64,000 nt of DNA from positions 88,286 to 152,285 of the forward strand of contig CAJNOI010000174.1 of assembly GCA_905250115.1 (NCBI GenBank). Reading direction: 5' to 3'. Shown in pieces: positions 11,214-22,400 of the stretch (positions are counted from its first letter, which is position 1; the number at the start of each line of letters is the position of its first letter). Position numbers and translations under genes: made by a program. The notes under the pieces were generated by a model. It was given only the letters and a program-made list of their open reading frames with translations. It did not search any database and was not told where the DNA came from. The stretch comes from Adineta steineri. Lineage: Eukaryota > Rotifera > Eurotatoria > Adinetida > Adinetidae.

Positions 11214-12656
11214 TTAAGCAAAAATAGGAGTCGGAGTTTGAATATGTCCCAGTCTTCTTTTGAGATGTTCAACTTCACCACCATATTTACAAACAGCAAC
11301 TCGCATCATAGCAAGCATATTATGTGCTGCAGTATTATGATCATGTACACCACCATAAAATGCTACAGTAGCATCTTTACCAATTTGACTTTGAATTATA
11401 GCTCGACCACCGGGATGTGAATCAATAAAATTGCTAACATCATGAATGAAACCAGCAATTAAAACTAATGCTCGACCATCATTCTTTTTTGATAATTGTT
11501 GATATTCTTCAAAAGAAATCAATGGTAAATCAGTATTTGTTTTTGGCCATGTAATACTTTGTCCAAACTGATCTAAGTCTTTGCGTGCCATTGTATAGCG
11601 ACCTTTTTGTATTTCATTCTGAGGAAATTCTTTTAAATTACTAGCAAGTCCAATTCTTTTAAAGAATTTTATTAACATTTTTGTTGGATCATATTGAAAC
11701 CATTTAAGTGCATTTCGATAATCTGATGGAAATTCATGATGAAAATTATGATAACCTTCACCAAGTGTAACAAGAGCTGTTATATAATGATCACGTGGTG
11801 TATGTCTATCATCAAATGGTGCATCACCTAAATAATGTGCTAATGAATTAACACAAAATGTTGAATGATGTACAAAAACAAGACGAAGAACACCGGCAAA
11901 AAAATAACCACCACGATAATCACCCCATAAAAGACCACAGAAAAGTGTTGGAAAAACGAATGCCATAAAAAAAGCTAAACTGAGGTAATTACGATGTTGC
12001 CATTGAATACTTTGATCACGATTTAAATCTGTAACATCAGCTACACCTGGTTTTCGACGAGGTTTAAATATTAACCAACCAATATGTGAATAAAACATGC
12101 CTTTATGTGCACTATATGGATCAAGATCTGTATCAGTATAACGATGATGTGCACGATGACCACGTGCCCACCATTGTGCTGAACCTTGTACAGCACCAGC
12201 TCCAAATGTAAGTAAAATATAACGTAAAGTTTTTGTTGCTTCATAAGCTCGATGAGCAAATAAACGATGATAACCAGCAGTTATACCAAAACCAGTAAGA
12301 AAATACCATATAAGAGTAAAGACAGTTGTTTGCCACATAAATGATGTTGTAAATAAACCATATAATGCAACGAAAGGCTCAAGACATAATAGTATAGCTT
12401 GAGGCCAATTAACTTCTCTATACCAATTTGACCAAGTAATAGGTGGTAATTGAGATTCATTTAATAATGTACGTGCAACATAATTATTTTTAATAAAATC
12501 TTCTTCGTCTTGTTCATTTAATTTATTTGATTGTTGTTGTTGTTCAGTTGTTGATTTAGTTGGTTTATCAACAATTGGAGTCGGTAAATCTAATGGTGTT
12601 GGAACATATGGCATAGATGTGCCAGACGTTTTGATTTCATCAATAACATACACCAT
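11214..12656 (-). CDS. Acyl-CoA delta-9 desaturase fused to cytochrome b5 (fungal Ole1 type)
   Basis: An intronless 480-aa protein. It introduces the delta-9 double bond into stearoyl/palmitoyl-CoA at the ER, using a fused cytochrome b5 as electron donor. The three iron-binding His boxes are HRLFAH (130-135), HRAHH (167-171) and HNFHH (303-307), with hydrophobic segments around 86-127 and 222-260. The C-terminal cytochrome b5 domain has the heme motif HPGG (414-417) and a distal His in GGVHDHN (about 438-440). Typical animal SCDs lack the b5 fusion. Both the architecture and the signature segments (GSAQWW, FDDRHTPRD, EGYHNFHHEFPSDYRNA, QYDPTK) match yeast Ole1 rather than animal SCD. Absence of introns in an intron-rich genome fits acquisition by transfer or retroposition. 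It converges tail-to-tail with PLC-delta copy A (109-nt gap). Confidence 0.93.
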   Translation of the reverse strand: MVYVIDEIKTSGTSMPYVPTPLDLPTPIVDKPTKSTTEQQQQSNKLNEQDEEDFIKNNYVARTLLNESQLPPITWSNWYREVNWPQAILLCLEPFVALYGLFTTSFMWQTTVFTLIWYFLTGFGITAGYHRLFAHRAYEATKTLRYILLTFGAGAVQGSAQWWARGHRAHHRYTDTDLDPYSAHKGMFYSHIGWLIFKPRRKPGVADVTDLNRDQSIQWQHRNYLSLAFFMAFVFPTLFCGLLWGDYRGGYFFAGVLRLVFVHHSTFCVNSLAHYLGDAPFDDRHTPRDHYITALVTLGEGYHNFHHEFPSDYRNALKWFQYDPTKMLIKFFKRIGLASNLKEFPQNEIQKGRYTMARKDLDQFGQSITWPKTNTDLPLISFEEYQQLSKKNDGRALVLIAGFIHDVSNFIDSHPGGRAIIQSQIGKDATVAFYGGVHDHNTAAHNMLAMMRVAVCKYGGEVEHLKRRLGHIQTPTPIFA

Positions 12657-15078
12657 TTTAGTAATATGTTTTTTTCAATCCGACTCTTGTTTATTATCTA
12701 GAATAAACTGATATATAGTTATACAAAGAATTACGATTTTATATCTCGTGTTATCGCTCTGATCGTTTTCTATGTCGTTCTTATTATATACATATGTTGT
12801 TTTTTTCTCTTAATAAAAAGCTATGATGCAGAAAGAAGAGAGAAAAAGATAACATTCCTAAGTTGTACAAGAAGAAAAAAAAATATTGTTGTTTTTTTTC
12901 TAAGATATACGATAATTTTAGATATGAACTCATACTTTTCTTACAGACTGCAAGATAAAGATAATAAAAGAGAGGGCATTTTATAAAATGATCTATTTCT
13001 TTGTCGCATGTGACATACATAATAATAAAATACGTAAGCTATTTTGTCTTTCTTATCATTTCTAGTAGATGTCACATGATTGTTTTTTTCTTAAGATACG
13101 AAATTAGTTTACATCTAGGGATTTTTGCTTTGATATAAAAAATCGTTGTATTATTTTATTAACAATTAGAAATTAAAAAAATGCAACTAAGCATTACTCA
13201 TTCAAAATTTCATCTATTAATTTAAAATATATATATATGTCAAGTATTAAGGTTATCTATGTAGTTAGAAAAAAATAGATTAAGATTGATAAGCTCAAGC
13301 AAGGGTGTATGATCAGGCCTCGAACAAACGAAAATAATATATATGTCATAGTTTAGAGATCATCTATTTATTCTACTTAAATTATGAAATAGTAGATATG
13401 TTTCTAAAAAAATAGAACTAAATCTAATAAGTTTGAATATCTTAAATGTATATGACAAAATATCGATCATTATTTATTGATCGTCATCATGACCTAGAAT
13501 TTTCTATAGAATGTTTTATCAATAATAGAGGGCATGAAAAAAGTACTATTGAGAACAAACAAAAGGTCAATAAATCGATTCTATCAAAAACAAGTATGGC
13601 TTATAAATAAGGGTGTGTCATAATTTATTTTGAAAGAGATTGAAATAAAATTTATATATCTACAACTTACTCATTGTTTTAGAAATTAATTAGAGATGTT
13701 TTCGCTAGTAAACTCCTTTTATATGTTCTTGTAAACTATTTACGTCGTTCGCCTTTTTTTCTTCCTCTACAATTACCCTCTACTCCATTTTTCTCTTCAG
13801 CCCTCCTTTAATCATCCTTCACGTCTACACAATATACATACACGAGAAATACTACTACCCTCTATGTTTCATTTTATAAACGATGAATAATTTATGGATC
13901 GTCTACGTAACCAGTATTTTTTTTTCTGTTATTCATATACCGCCTATACTATTTTTATACATTCTAGAAGTATCTTATGATGCATTTAAAAATAAAAAAT
14001 AACGTTGCGTACTTTCATTATAGAATGCCCTTAAAAATACTCATCATTTATTTATTTCAATGAGTAATAGTATTACGATCATATGATATAATTGAATAAA
14101 TCTGCTATTCTCTCTTAGTTTAATATTCAAAAATAATTCATAGAAAATATTTTTAATTCTTTACCTGTGTCGATGAGAAAAGAAATTCTTTTAGATACGA
14201 ATGATTATTGAAAAGCAAGACTTTTTAATATATTCTAATCTTTCATCATCTTTTCCTTGTTTATTCAGCCACGCTTACATTTCATCAGCTTTTCTCTTCT
14301 GTAAGTTTTATATATGAATAATGATTCGAATCACTGAATCAGTACGCAATGTATACATCTGAAAACAATCATTTAGAAAAATGCCAATATCACAAATATT
14401 CTTTAAATAATTATGAACTTTTTGTATGAATGTTGAAAAATCGTAAAGATATCATTGTACGGATTCGCATATGGTAAAAACACGAACTATTAATTTCAGA
14501 AAGAGCGTATATTAGATTATACATCAGCTAACAGTATTTCTTTGACATATTCATTTGTAATCATATCGATTAGCACAAAACGAAAGTTTATTCTTGTGAC
14601 ATCTGTCATCTCAACATAATTAACCAAATGATTATCTGTATGTTTCAAGATAGTATTGGAACTTATCTATCTAAACTCATCCTATAATATTAATAGTGTT
14701 ACAAATACAACAGAATCGATGGATTTCTATAACTATCAATATAGATTAAAGATTAAAACAGAATAAGATATTTATTTGTATGTAAATTTTACTTATATTG
14801 AAATGAAATAGAAGGAAAATTAATATAAATGCATCTTTGATTATACAATTATATTGACCATTACATTTTATTTTATGGAGAACCTATAGTTCGTACGAAG
14901 AACATATGAATCTATAAAAAGATAAAAAGAATTCTATTGTACAAAAGCGACATCTCTCGACTCATAAAAATACTCCTATTGGTTTTTATATTCTATCGTA
15001 AAAAACAAAGAAATTGCACCCATTACATAAAAGAATATTCAATTTTCAGCTTTTAACTCATCTTACTAATAATTAATC
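12657..15078. other. Intergenic, divergent promoter region
   Basis: This 2.4-kb AT-rich stretch lies between the divergent desaturase and RanGAP1 genes. I see no coding frame with recognisable homology, no RNA gene and no clear repeat. It should contain both promoters. A polypyrimidine-AG (CAATTTTCAG) about 30 nt before the RanGAP1 ATG may be a trans-splice acceptor. Confidence 0.45.
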
Positions 15079-17988
15079 ATGACCGATAATCTTTCAAAAA
15101 GTCTTAAATCAACTGAATATGAATTATCTTGGGCAAATCGAGGTTTAAAAGCAAATAATGCTAATGATGGTAATCTTTATTCTATTATCAAATTCAATTT
15201 AAATCAATTTTTCGTTTTTTATAGTTAAAGAATTATGTGAAGAAATCGAACAATGTAAACATCTAGTTGCCTTACGTCTTGAAGGTAATACAATTAATGA
15301 AGAAGCAGCAACAGCTATTGGTGTAGCATTAGAAGCACATAGTGAAATCGAGGTAATTCTTTTATATATTATTTTTTGTTCATTAATTTACTAATTTTTT
15401 TTTATCTTAATTTAAGCGTTTAATTTGGAATGATTTATTTACTACTCGTCTTAAAACAGAAGTTCCACCATCATTAGTAAGATTAAATTTATTAAAAGAA
15501 AAAATATATATTTATTTTCTTATTTGTGTTTAATAGATTAAATTAACTCAAGGTTTAATAACTAATGGTTGTCATATTGTTGAAATTAATTTAAGTGATA
15601 ATGCTTTTGGTCCAATTGGTGTTAAAGGTCTTGAAACATTTCTTTCATCATCTGCATGTTATACACTCGAAGAACTTCGTCTTAATAATTGTGGTATGGG
15701 TATTGGTGGTGGAAAAGTATGTTAAAATTCTTATTTTATTTTTCAATAAAAATTTAAATTCAATTTTATTTTATTTAGTTATTAGCTGAAGCATTAATTG
15801 CATGTCATAAGAATAGTGGTGGTAAATTTGCTTTAAAACAATTTGTTGCTGGTCGAAATCGACTTGAAAATGAAGGTGCACAAGCATTAGCAAAAGCATT
15901 TGAATTAATTGGAACATTAGAAGTTGTACGTGTACCACAAAATGGTATTCGACCACCTGGAATTGAAGCATTAGCAAGTGCATTTGTACAAAATCAAAAT
16001 TTACGTATTATTGATCTTAATGATAATACAATAACATTAGCAACACCTAAATTAGCATCATCTATTGAAAAATTACCAAAATTAGAAATAATTAATCTTG
16101 AATCATCACTTATCCGTACACCAGGTACAATGGCTATTGCTCGTTCGATTATGTCACATAAAAATCTTCAAGTAATTTCATACTAAAAAATTTTTACACT
16201 TTTAAAACAAATAAAAAATAATTCTTTTAGGAATTATATCTTGGATGTAATGATATGCATACGGAAGGTGGTATGGAAATAGCACATGTTGTAAAAAATA
16301 TGTCATCATTAAGAATATTAGATTTAAATGGTTAGAATTTATTTTCGAAAAAGTTTTAAAAATAAAAATATTCTGTTTTAGGTAATTGTTTTGGTCAAGA
16401 TGGAATTGACGAAATTCGTCGTACACTTGAAAATAAAAGTTTTGCAAATCAAATGGTATTCAGGTAATAGAATAATTTCATACAAAAATATATTCAGATA
16501 ATACCATACCTTGTTGATTTCTGCAGTACTATTTTCTCTCTTTCTCGTAGAGAAGAGTCCAGTAAATATAAATTGCCTGATTGTGTGTCCGCATGGTCAA
16601 AAAAACATTTCTTAAAGTATTTTGATGTGGGAACTTCGAATCTACCGTTTGTTGGGTGACCATGGTGGACGGGGAGGGGGGGGAGATGAGAGGCCAAAAA
16701 ACCATCGAAGACCGATTTTTCCCGGTGAGTGTGAAGAGAATACATTTCTATGAGAAGGAGCTAAGCGAGTTCTCGGACGAGCGTTACTTGTGGTTTTATA
16801 GTCGTATATATACAGTGGAGTGATTCTTGAATAAAAGATATAGGATCCAACAGGTAGAAACATGAAGCTTACACTCACGAGTGATTGATATAAAAAAATC
16901 AATTCTATATGATTTATAATTTCTATTTTAGTGATGATGAAGGTAGTGAAGACGACGAAGAAGAAGAAGGAGAGGAAGGAGATGAAAATTATGAAGATGA
17001 AGAATATGATGAAGAAGAAGAAAACGATGAGGATTATGAAGATGAAGAAGGCGAAGAAGAAGAAGATGTTGAATCACCATCATTCTTTTTTGGTAAAAAT
17101 CCAATACAACAAAATGCATGGAATAATTTTCAACTTGGTACTAATAAAACAACTCCTCCAGCTCAACCAGAATCTATTAATGACCTTTCAAGTATGATAG
17201 CTAACTTCAATGTTTGTACACCATTTAGTTTCGGTTCACAATTAACTACTGAAGTAATTTTTAATTATTTTTATTTCGATTTGTCTTATTTTTTTTAACT
17301 TTTCATAGGCAACAGGAAACAAATGGACAACATTTACTAATCTTGATAAAGTTAAAGAACATTTAAAAGTTTGTATAATCAATCTTCAATATAAATATAC
17401 GAAAATTTTCGAATAATTTTTCAGAATGATGATCAATCAGTTGACCGTGCTGTTAAATTACTTGAAGATATGTGGAACGATAATTCTGTATTACAAAATG
17501 ATACATCTTCAATTGCTTGTAAGTTCATATTTCTAGATCAATAAATATATATCATATTGATTTCTTCTTTTAGCAAATACTTTAAAAGCATTAACATTTA
17601 CATCGGATAGTGAACGTACTTTTAATGAACGTTTACTTGTATCATTAGGTTTTGTTAAAGTAAAGATTTTCGATATTCGTTTAATTATATATACAAAATA
17701 TTTTAATCTTTAGGATGAACAAACAGGACGTCAACGTCGTGCGATAAATCAACGTGATAAAGCATTTCGTACACTTGTCGATGTCAATAAATTCTTACCG
17801 AAATCAACGAAAAATCTTCTTTCTGTTTTTCTTCAAAATACTCCGTATGAAAATATTCATTTTGCTATATTTTAAAACAAAATAATACTTATATTTACTT
17901 CTTTTTTGCTTTTTGTTTTAGGAATGAATCAAATCAATCTTTTTCTCCCGAAATTAAACAACAATTATTATCAGCATTACAAGGATAA
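15079..17988 (+). CDS. RANGAP1: Ran GTPase-activating protein 1
   Basis: Thirteen exons: 15079-15169, 15225-15352, 15417-15476, 15537-15716, 15779-16171, 16231-16330, 16382-16463, 16932-17253, 17309-17368, 17425-17518, 17574-17659, 17714-17844, 17922-17988; 597 aa (human 587). It stimulates GTP hydrolysis by Ran on the cytoplasmic side of nuclear pores, maintaining the Ran gradient. The first about 345 residues are leucine-rich repeats of the RanGAP class ([63 protein letters not shown]). A strongly acidic Asp/Glu stretch follows from about 347, as in all RanGAPs, then a C-terminal helical RanGAP1_C-like domain ([21 protein letters not shown]). The only long intron (16464-16931) holds a GC-richer insert. 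The mtIF3 start codon lies 120 nt downstream on the same strand. Confidence 0.93.
16530..16890. other. GC-richer insert within RanGAP1 intron 7
   Basis: All other RanGAP1 introns are about 50-75 nt; this one is 468 nt and locally GC-rich (GGACGGGGAGGGGGGGGAG near 16660). It contains a TATA-like GTATATATACAGTGG and an AATAAA about 25 nt later, which would fit a degraded solo LTR. No terminal repeats or target duplication were found, so the identity is open. Confidence 0.3.
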
Positions 17989-18108
17989 TAAATTTTTCTT
18001 TTTTTGTCTTGTATCTATTTTTGTTACGAACTTTAAACAAGAAATAGACATTGAAAAATAAATTCTTCTCTATTTTTGCTTTTTCTTGTTGTATATTTCA
18101 AGATCAGA

Positions 18109-20327
18109 ATGTTAAGACGATTTTTAACAAATCAACTAATTATTTCTACACGTTTTCTATCACAATATTACTCCAAAAAGAAAATTCTTGTACCGACTCG
18201 GCTCGAGTATGAATAATATATATATATATATATATAATGATTAAAAAGAAAACTATCGTAATTGATTCCGAAGTTTCGATTTCATCAAGTAATTATTTTT
18301 TTAGATGTTTAAGCTAGATCTATTTGCGATACGAAAGTGTTTCTAAGGGCTATTCCGTAGATATTGTAATATTTGACATAAAGGCTGTAGCCAAAGTTTT
18401 GTATATGTTCGAATTTACTGAGTCATGTTTCAGTAGAAACTCGATGTCTTGAAAGTAACAGTCTATGATAATGCTTTGATTACAGCCAAAAGATACAATA
18501 GAAATGGTTTAAACATCTAGAAAAATATTCACATCAGAGAATGATTCGCTTGCTCATAGCAAGATATGTTCGAAAACTTACACTATAGAATTCTTACATG
18601 AAATATTATCTATAAATAAATTTTGAAGTTTTTTTCGAAAATGTCTTGCTGTGAGGATAATTATGAATACTTCGGAATCATTAGGATAATTTTCTTCGTA
18701 GAATAAATGATAATTTTTTTTAGTTTATTTTAATTAGTGTTACACGAGGTAATCAACATTTGGAAGTGAATTTATTTGACGATGAAAATAAACAATCACT
18801 TGGTCAAATGCCATTAATTGAAGCGCAAAAATTAGCTAAATTTCGTGAACTTATACTTGTACTGTTTGATGAATCACATGATCCACCTGATGTTCGATTA
18901 ATGACAGGAAAACAATTAGCACAAATACGTGATAATACACGTGCAAATAAAAAACAAGATTTAGCAAATGATAAAATTACTGATTTTGTTGTACGACTTC
19001 GATCAAATATTGCAGAAAAAGATTTATTAACAAAATTAGGACAAGCGAAAGCAGCTTATTCAAAAGGATCTAGTATTCGATTTTCATTAGATTTTGGATA
19101 TGCTATTGATGAAAAAGAAACGGAAAAATTGGTAAGTGATGTCATTTGTAATTTTCGTTTTGATGAGAAAAATAAGACGTATGTTGCATCAGTTGCATTG
19201 CCTATAATAAGTCGAAATAAATCATAGGTAATCTATTTTGAGTAATCAGAATCATGATCATGAACGTTTTCAATATATTCTTAGCCTATCTAAGAATTAC
19301 GAATAGTCGTAAACATTTCAATAACAGGAGACCTTTCTGAGGAGTTTGTAATACAATCGTGACGATGATGAGTCACACTAAAGTGATTCAAAAGCTCCTT
19401 CAGTGCTGAAAATATTGAATATATCTGCCATGTTTTGACCAAAAAGAGCTGCTTCTTTTACTACTGATAAAGGAATGTTTATCGGTCATATCTATAAGAG
19501 AGATCTTGGTCAAAACTGTTTTCGAGCAAAGTTTTTGTCTACTTGTAGATACAATATGAGTTTTGGCGTTATCAAGAAAATATCTTTTTACGGAGATAGT
19601 TAGCTTTAATAGCCAAAGGAATGCCATCGAAAGGAGGTTACAGTTATTTCGAATCACACTAGAGACCATTGCGTACAAGAGGATAACATCTTTCTCCATC
19701 ACCTAAATGAAAAAAAATATGACAATATTACATATTCTAAAACGAACGTCTCTTGCTAATAGTGTGTTGTGTTCATATATATATGATACATCTCTTTCAA
19801 TTAGTTCGTGTGTAAGGTTATTACAACTGTAACGTTACTTTTCAACGTCTATACTGTTATATAATTTAAAAAGGCAAAATGTAATAATAAAAATCAAAAG
19901 AAGCGTACCTCTCTTTTTCTTTCATCAACATACGAACGTATATGTATAGGTTACAAACATATAACAATTTTTTCGAGATTTCAAATTATCAGTCTAAGCG
20001 AAAATATAGATATTCGTTTGAAATCTAAATTTCCCATTAAATATTTTTTTATATTATTGTTTTATCTTTCAGGCTCGACGTACCAGTGATCAGAAAGAAT
20101 TTCTCGCACGACTCAAACCATATCTTGAAGAATTTCCTAAAGTACATACAAACTCTAAAGGTACTCGTTCAATTATTTTAATTGTTCCATCAAAATTACT
20201 TACCGACAAACCAAATAAAAAACAAGAATCAGATTCACCTACCGAAGAAATTCAAGAACCAGCATCTAAAGATGTTAATAATAAAAGTTCAACAAATTCT
20301 TCGCATAAACGTAAAAAGTCTATTTAA
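18109..20327 (+). CDS. MTIF3: Mitochondrial translation initiation factor IF-3
   Basis: Three exons: 18109-18206, 18738-19131, 20073-20327; 248 aa. IF-3 binds the mitochondrial small ribosomal subunit and promotes start-codon selection and subunit dissociation. Exon 1 encodes a basic, Ser/Arg-rich presequence (MLRRFLTNQLIISTRFLSQYY) typical of matrix import. Exon 2 carries the IF3-N domain (EVNLFDDENKQSLGQMPLIEA) and the linker (DVRLMTGKQLAQIRDN) and starts the C-terminal domain (DFVVRLRSNIAEKDLLTKL). Exon 3 completes it (ARLKPYLEEFPKV) and adds a Lys/Ser/Asn-rich tail. Reading through the second donor gives a longer open frame to 19227, but GTAAGT at 19132 and the in-phase downstream exon favour splicing. 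The first intron boundary (GA|GTATGA) is less certain because it abuts an AT dinucleotide repeat. Confidence 0.85.
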
Positions 20328-20406
20328 TATGTCTTTTCATAAAACCCCAACACTCGTTTCCTTATTTTTTTTGTTTCAAATACTTTTCAATCTTTATATT
20401 TTCTAG

Positions 20407-22244
20407 ATGAGAATTCTCAATCGTTTACTTATTCAATCAACATTTCGATATCATTATCGTACAAATACAGTAAAAGCTCAAAAAAAATCGAATACATTTA
20501 ATTTAGAATATGATCCAATAAAACAAACTATAATCTATCCACCGGAATTACTTATTAATAATAAAAATTATCCAACTGATTCTTGGACAAATGTTAATCC
20601 ACATATTCTCTCACGTCTAGGTCAAAATTTACATCGACAAAAAAATCATCCACTTTATCATTTAACAAATCGTATTCGTCAATATTTTTATCAACAAAAA
20701 GATCCAAGAAAACAATCACCAAAATTTTCTATCATAGATAATCTTTCACCAATTGTAACTGTTCAACAAAATTTTGATTCAATTTGTACACCAAATGATC
20801 ATGTTAGTCGAACAAAATCAATGAATTATTATATTAATAAAGATACACTTTTTCGAGCACATACATCAGCTCATCAAGTTGATTTAATACGTTCAGGTTT
20901 AAATGCATTTCTATGTATTGGAGATGTATATCGAAGAGATAGTATTGATCCAACACATTATCCTATTTTTCATCAATGTGAAGGCGTACAATTATTTAAT
21001 AAAGAAGAATTATTTATGGAAAATAGAAATGTTCGTGGAGAAAAAGATAATTTACAGATTTTTGCACCAAATGGTAAGATAACAACATAGCTAAGAATTA
21101 TTTATAAAGTTAAAATAAATAAATGGAGTGTACGGAAGATGCGCATCTTTCGAGATCCTTAGCTTTCGAATAAGAATAACTGCAAATTAGAGAGTTGTGG
21201 GTCCACGATGTTTTGGATCGAATCCGGTCGAGTCCAGACCGGAACCCGATCGGGTGTATACCCGGATTCTTTTACCAATATATAGCACTCTCTGTGTGCA
21301 ATATAAAGCTGCGGATCCAGGGTTTTTTGGACCGGGACCCGACTCAGGCCCGAGGAAAAAAAGAATTTATTAGACCGGTACCCAACTCAGACTCGGGACC
21401 CAGCTGGGCCTGGGTCGATTCGCAGCTCCCAACTGCACATTCTGCTCTGTGATGATCTTTAGCTTCGTATGATCATATAAACATTACAAAAGCGCTATCA
21501 ATTCAAAGTATTTCTAGAAGATTCTTAATTATATTTATTTTAGAATATCGTGATGCTACGAAACAAGAAGGACATACACTTGAAGCAGTTAAATTAGTTG
21601 AAGCATCTCTTAAACAAACTATAACTGATCTATTTAAAACACTTTTTCCCAATGCATCAACATTAAATTCTCGATGGATTGATGCTACTTTTCCATTTAC
21701 GCATCCATCATGGGAATATGAAATAGAAATCGATGGGAAATGGTATGAATTACTTGGTTGTGGTATTATTGAACAAAGTGTCTTAGAAAATAGTGGTTTA
21801 GGTAAAGATTATATTGGTTGGGCATTTGGTCTTGGTTTAGAACGTATTGCAATGATTATGTATGGTATTCCAGATATTCGTTTATTTTGGTCGACTGATT
21901 CAGGTTTTCTATCACAATTTCAATTTGAAGATTCGACACGTCCTGTTCAATATAAACCAGTTAGTGCATATCCACAATGTATTAATGATTTATCTATGTG
22001 GATGAATAAAACAAGAATTGATCCATTAGATTTATATGATTTAGTACGATCTATTGGAGGTGATTTAATTGAACAAGTTCTATTAATTGATGAATTTTAT
22101 CATGAGAAGAAAGACAAACATTCTCAAACTTATCGTATTATTTATCGTTCTATGGATCGAACATTAACAAAAAATGAAATCAATATGATACATAAAGATA
22201 TTGAAAATCATTGTCAAAAACAATTTGATGTTGAAATCCGTTAA
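20407..22244 (+). CDS. FARS2: Mitochondrial phenylalanyl-tRNA synthetase
   Basis: Two exons, 20407-21073 and 21544-22244; 455 aa (human FARS2 451). The monomeric class II enzyme charges mitochondrial tRNA-Phe. The N-terminus (MRILNRLLIQSTFRYHYRT) is a presequence. Motif 2 region: FLCIGDVYRRDSIDPTHYPIFHQCEGVQLF, split here by description only; key residues are the YRRD arginines and FHQ. Motif 3: AFGLGLERIAMIMYGIPDIR (GLGLER). The C-terminal ferredoxin-like anticodon-binding domain follows (FSLIDEFYHEKK-like segment, RIIYRSMDRTLTKNEIN). The ATG follows directly on a TTTTCTAG acceptor-like sequence, 79 nt after the mtIF3 stop. The 470-nt intron contains a GC-rich insert. Confidence 0.94.
21190..21445. 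repeat. GC-rich, partly self-complementary insert in the FARS2 intron
   Basis: About 255 bp, far more GC-rich than its surroundings, with recurring GGTCC/GGACC, ACCCGA and GACTCGGGACCCAG-type words in both orientations. This resembles the interior of small non-autonomous DNA transposons. Termini are weak (AGTTGTGGGTCC against a GGGAGCTGCG-like end) and no target duplication is clear. The 85-codon open frame across it has no support. Confidence 0.4.
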
Positions 22245-22400
22245 AAAATATAAATAAAATTTTGTTTGATGTGTTTTTGCAGACATTTAGATAAATATGA
22301 ATTTAACTTCACACGTGTTTGATATTTTATCTTTTTAGGTTAAAAATCTATAGAGAAAAAAACGATTGAATTTATCGTTCTTTTTTTTGTTTGTTTTAAG

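Noticed and set aside
16642..16902. Minus-strand Pro/Arg-rich frames
   Set aside because: They lie inside the GC-rich insert of RanGAP1 intron 7; no homology or start context.
19132..19227. Extension of mtIF3 exon 2 into the intron
   Set aside because: A GTAAGT donor and the in-phase conserved exon at 20073 explain the IF-3 C-terminus better.
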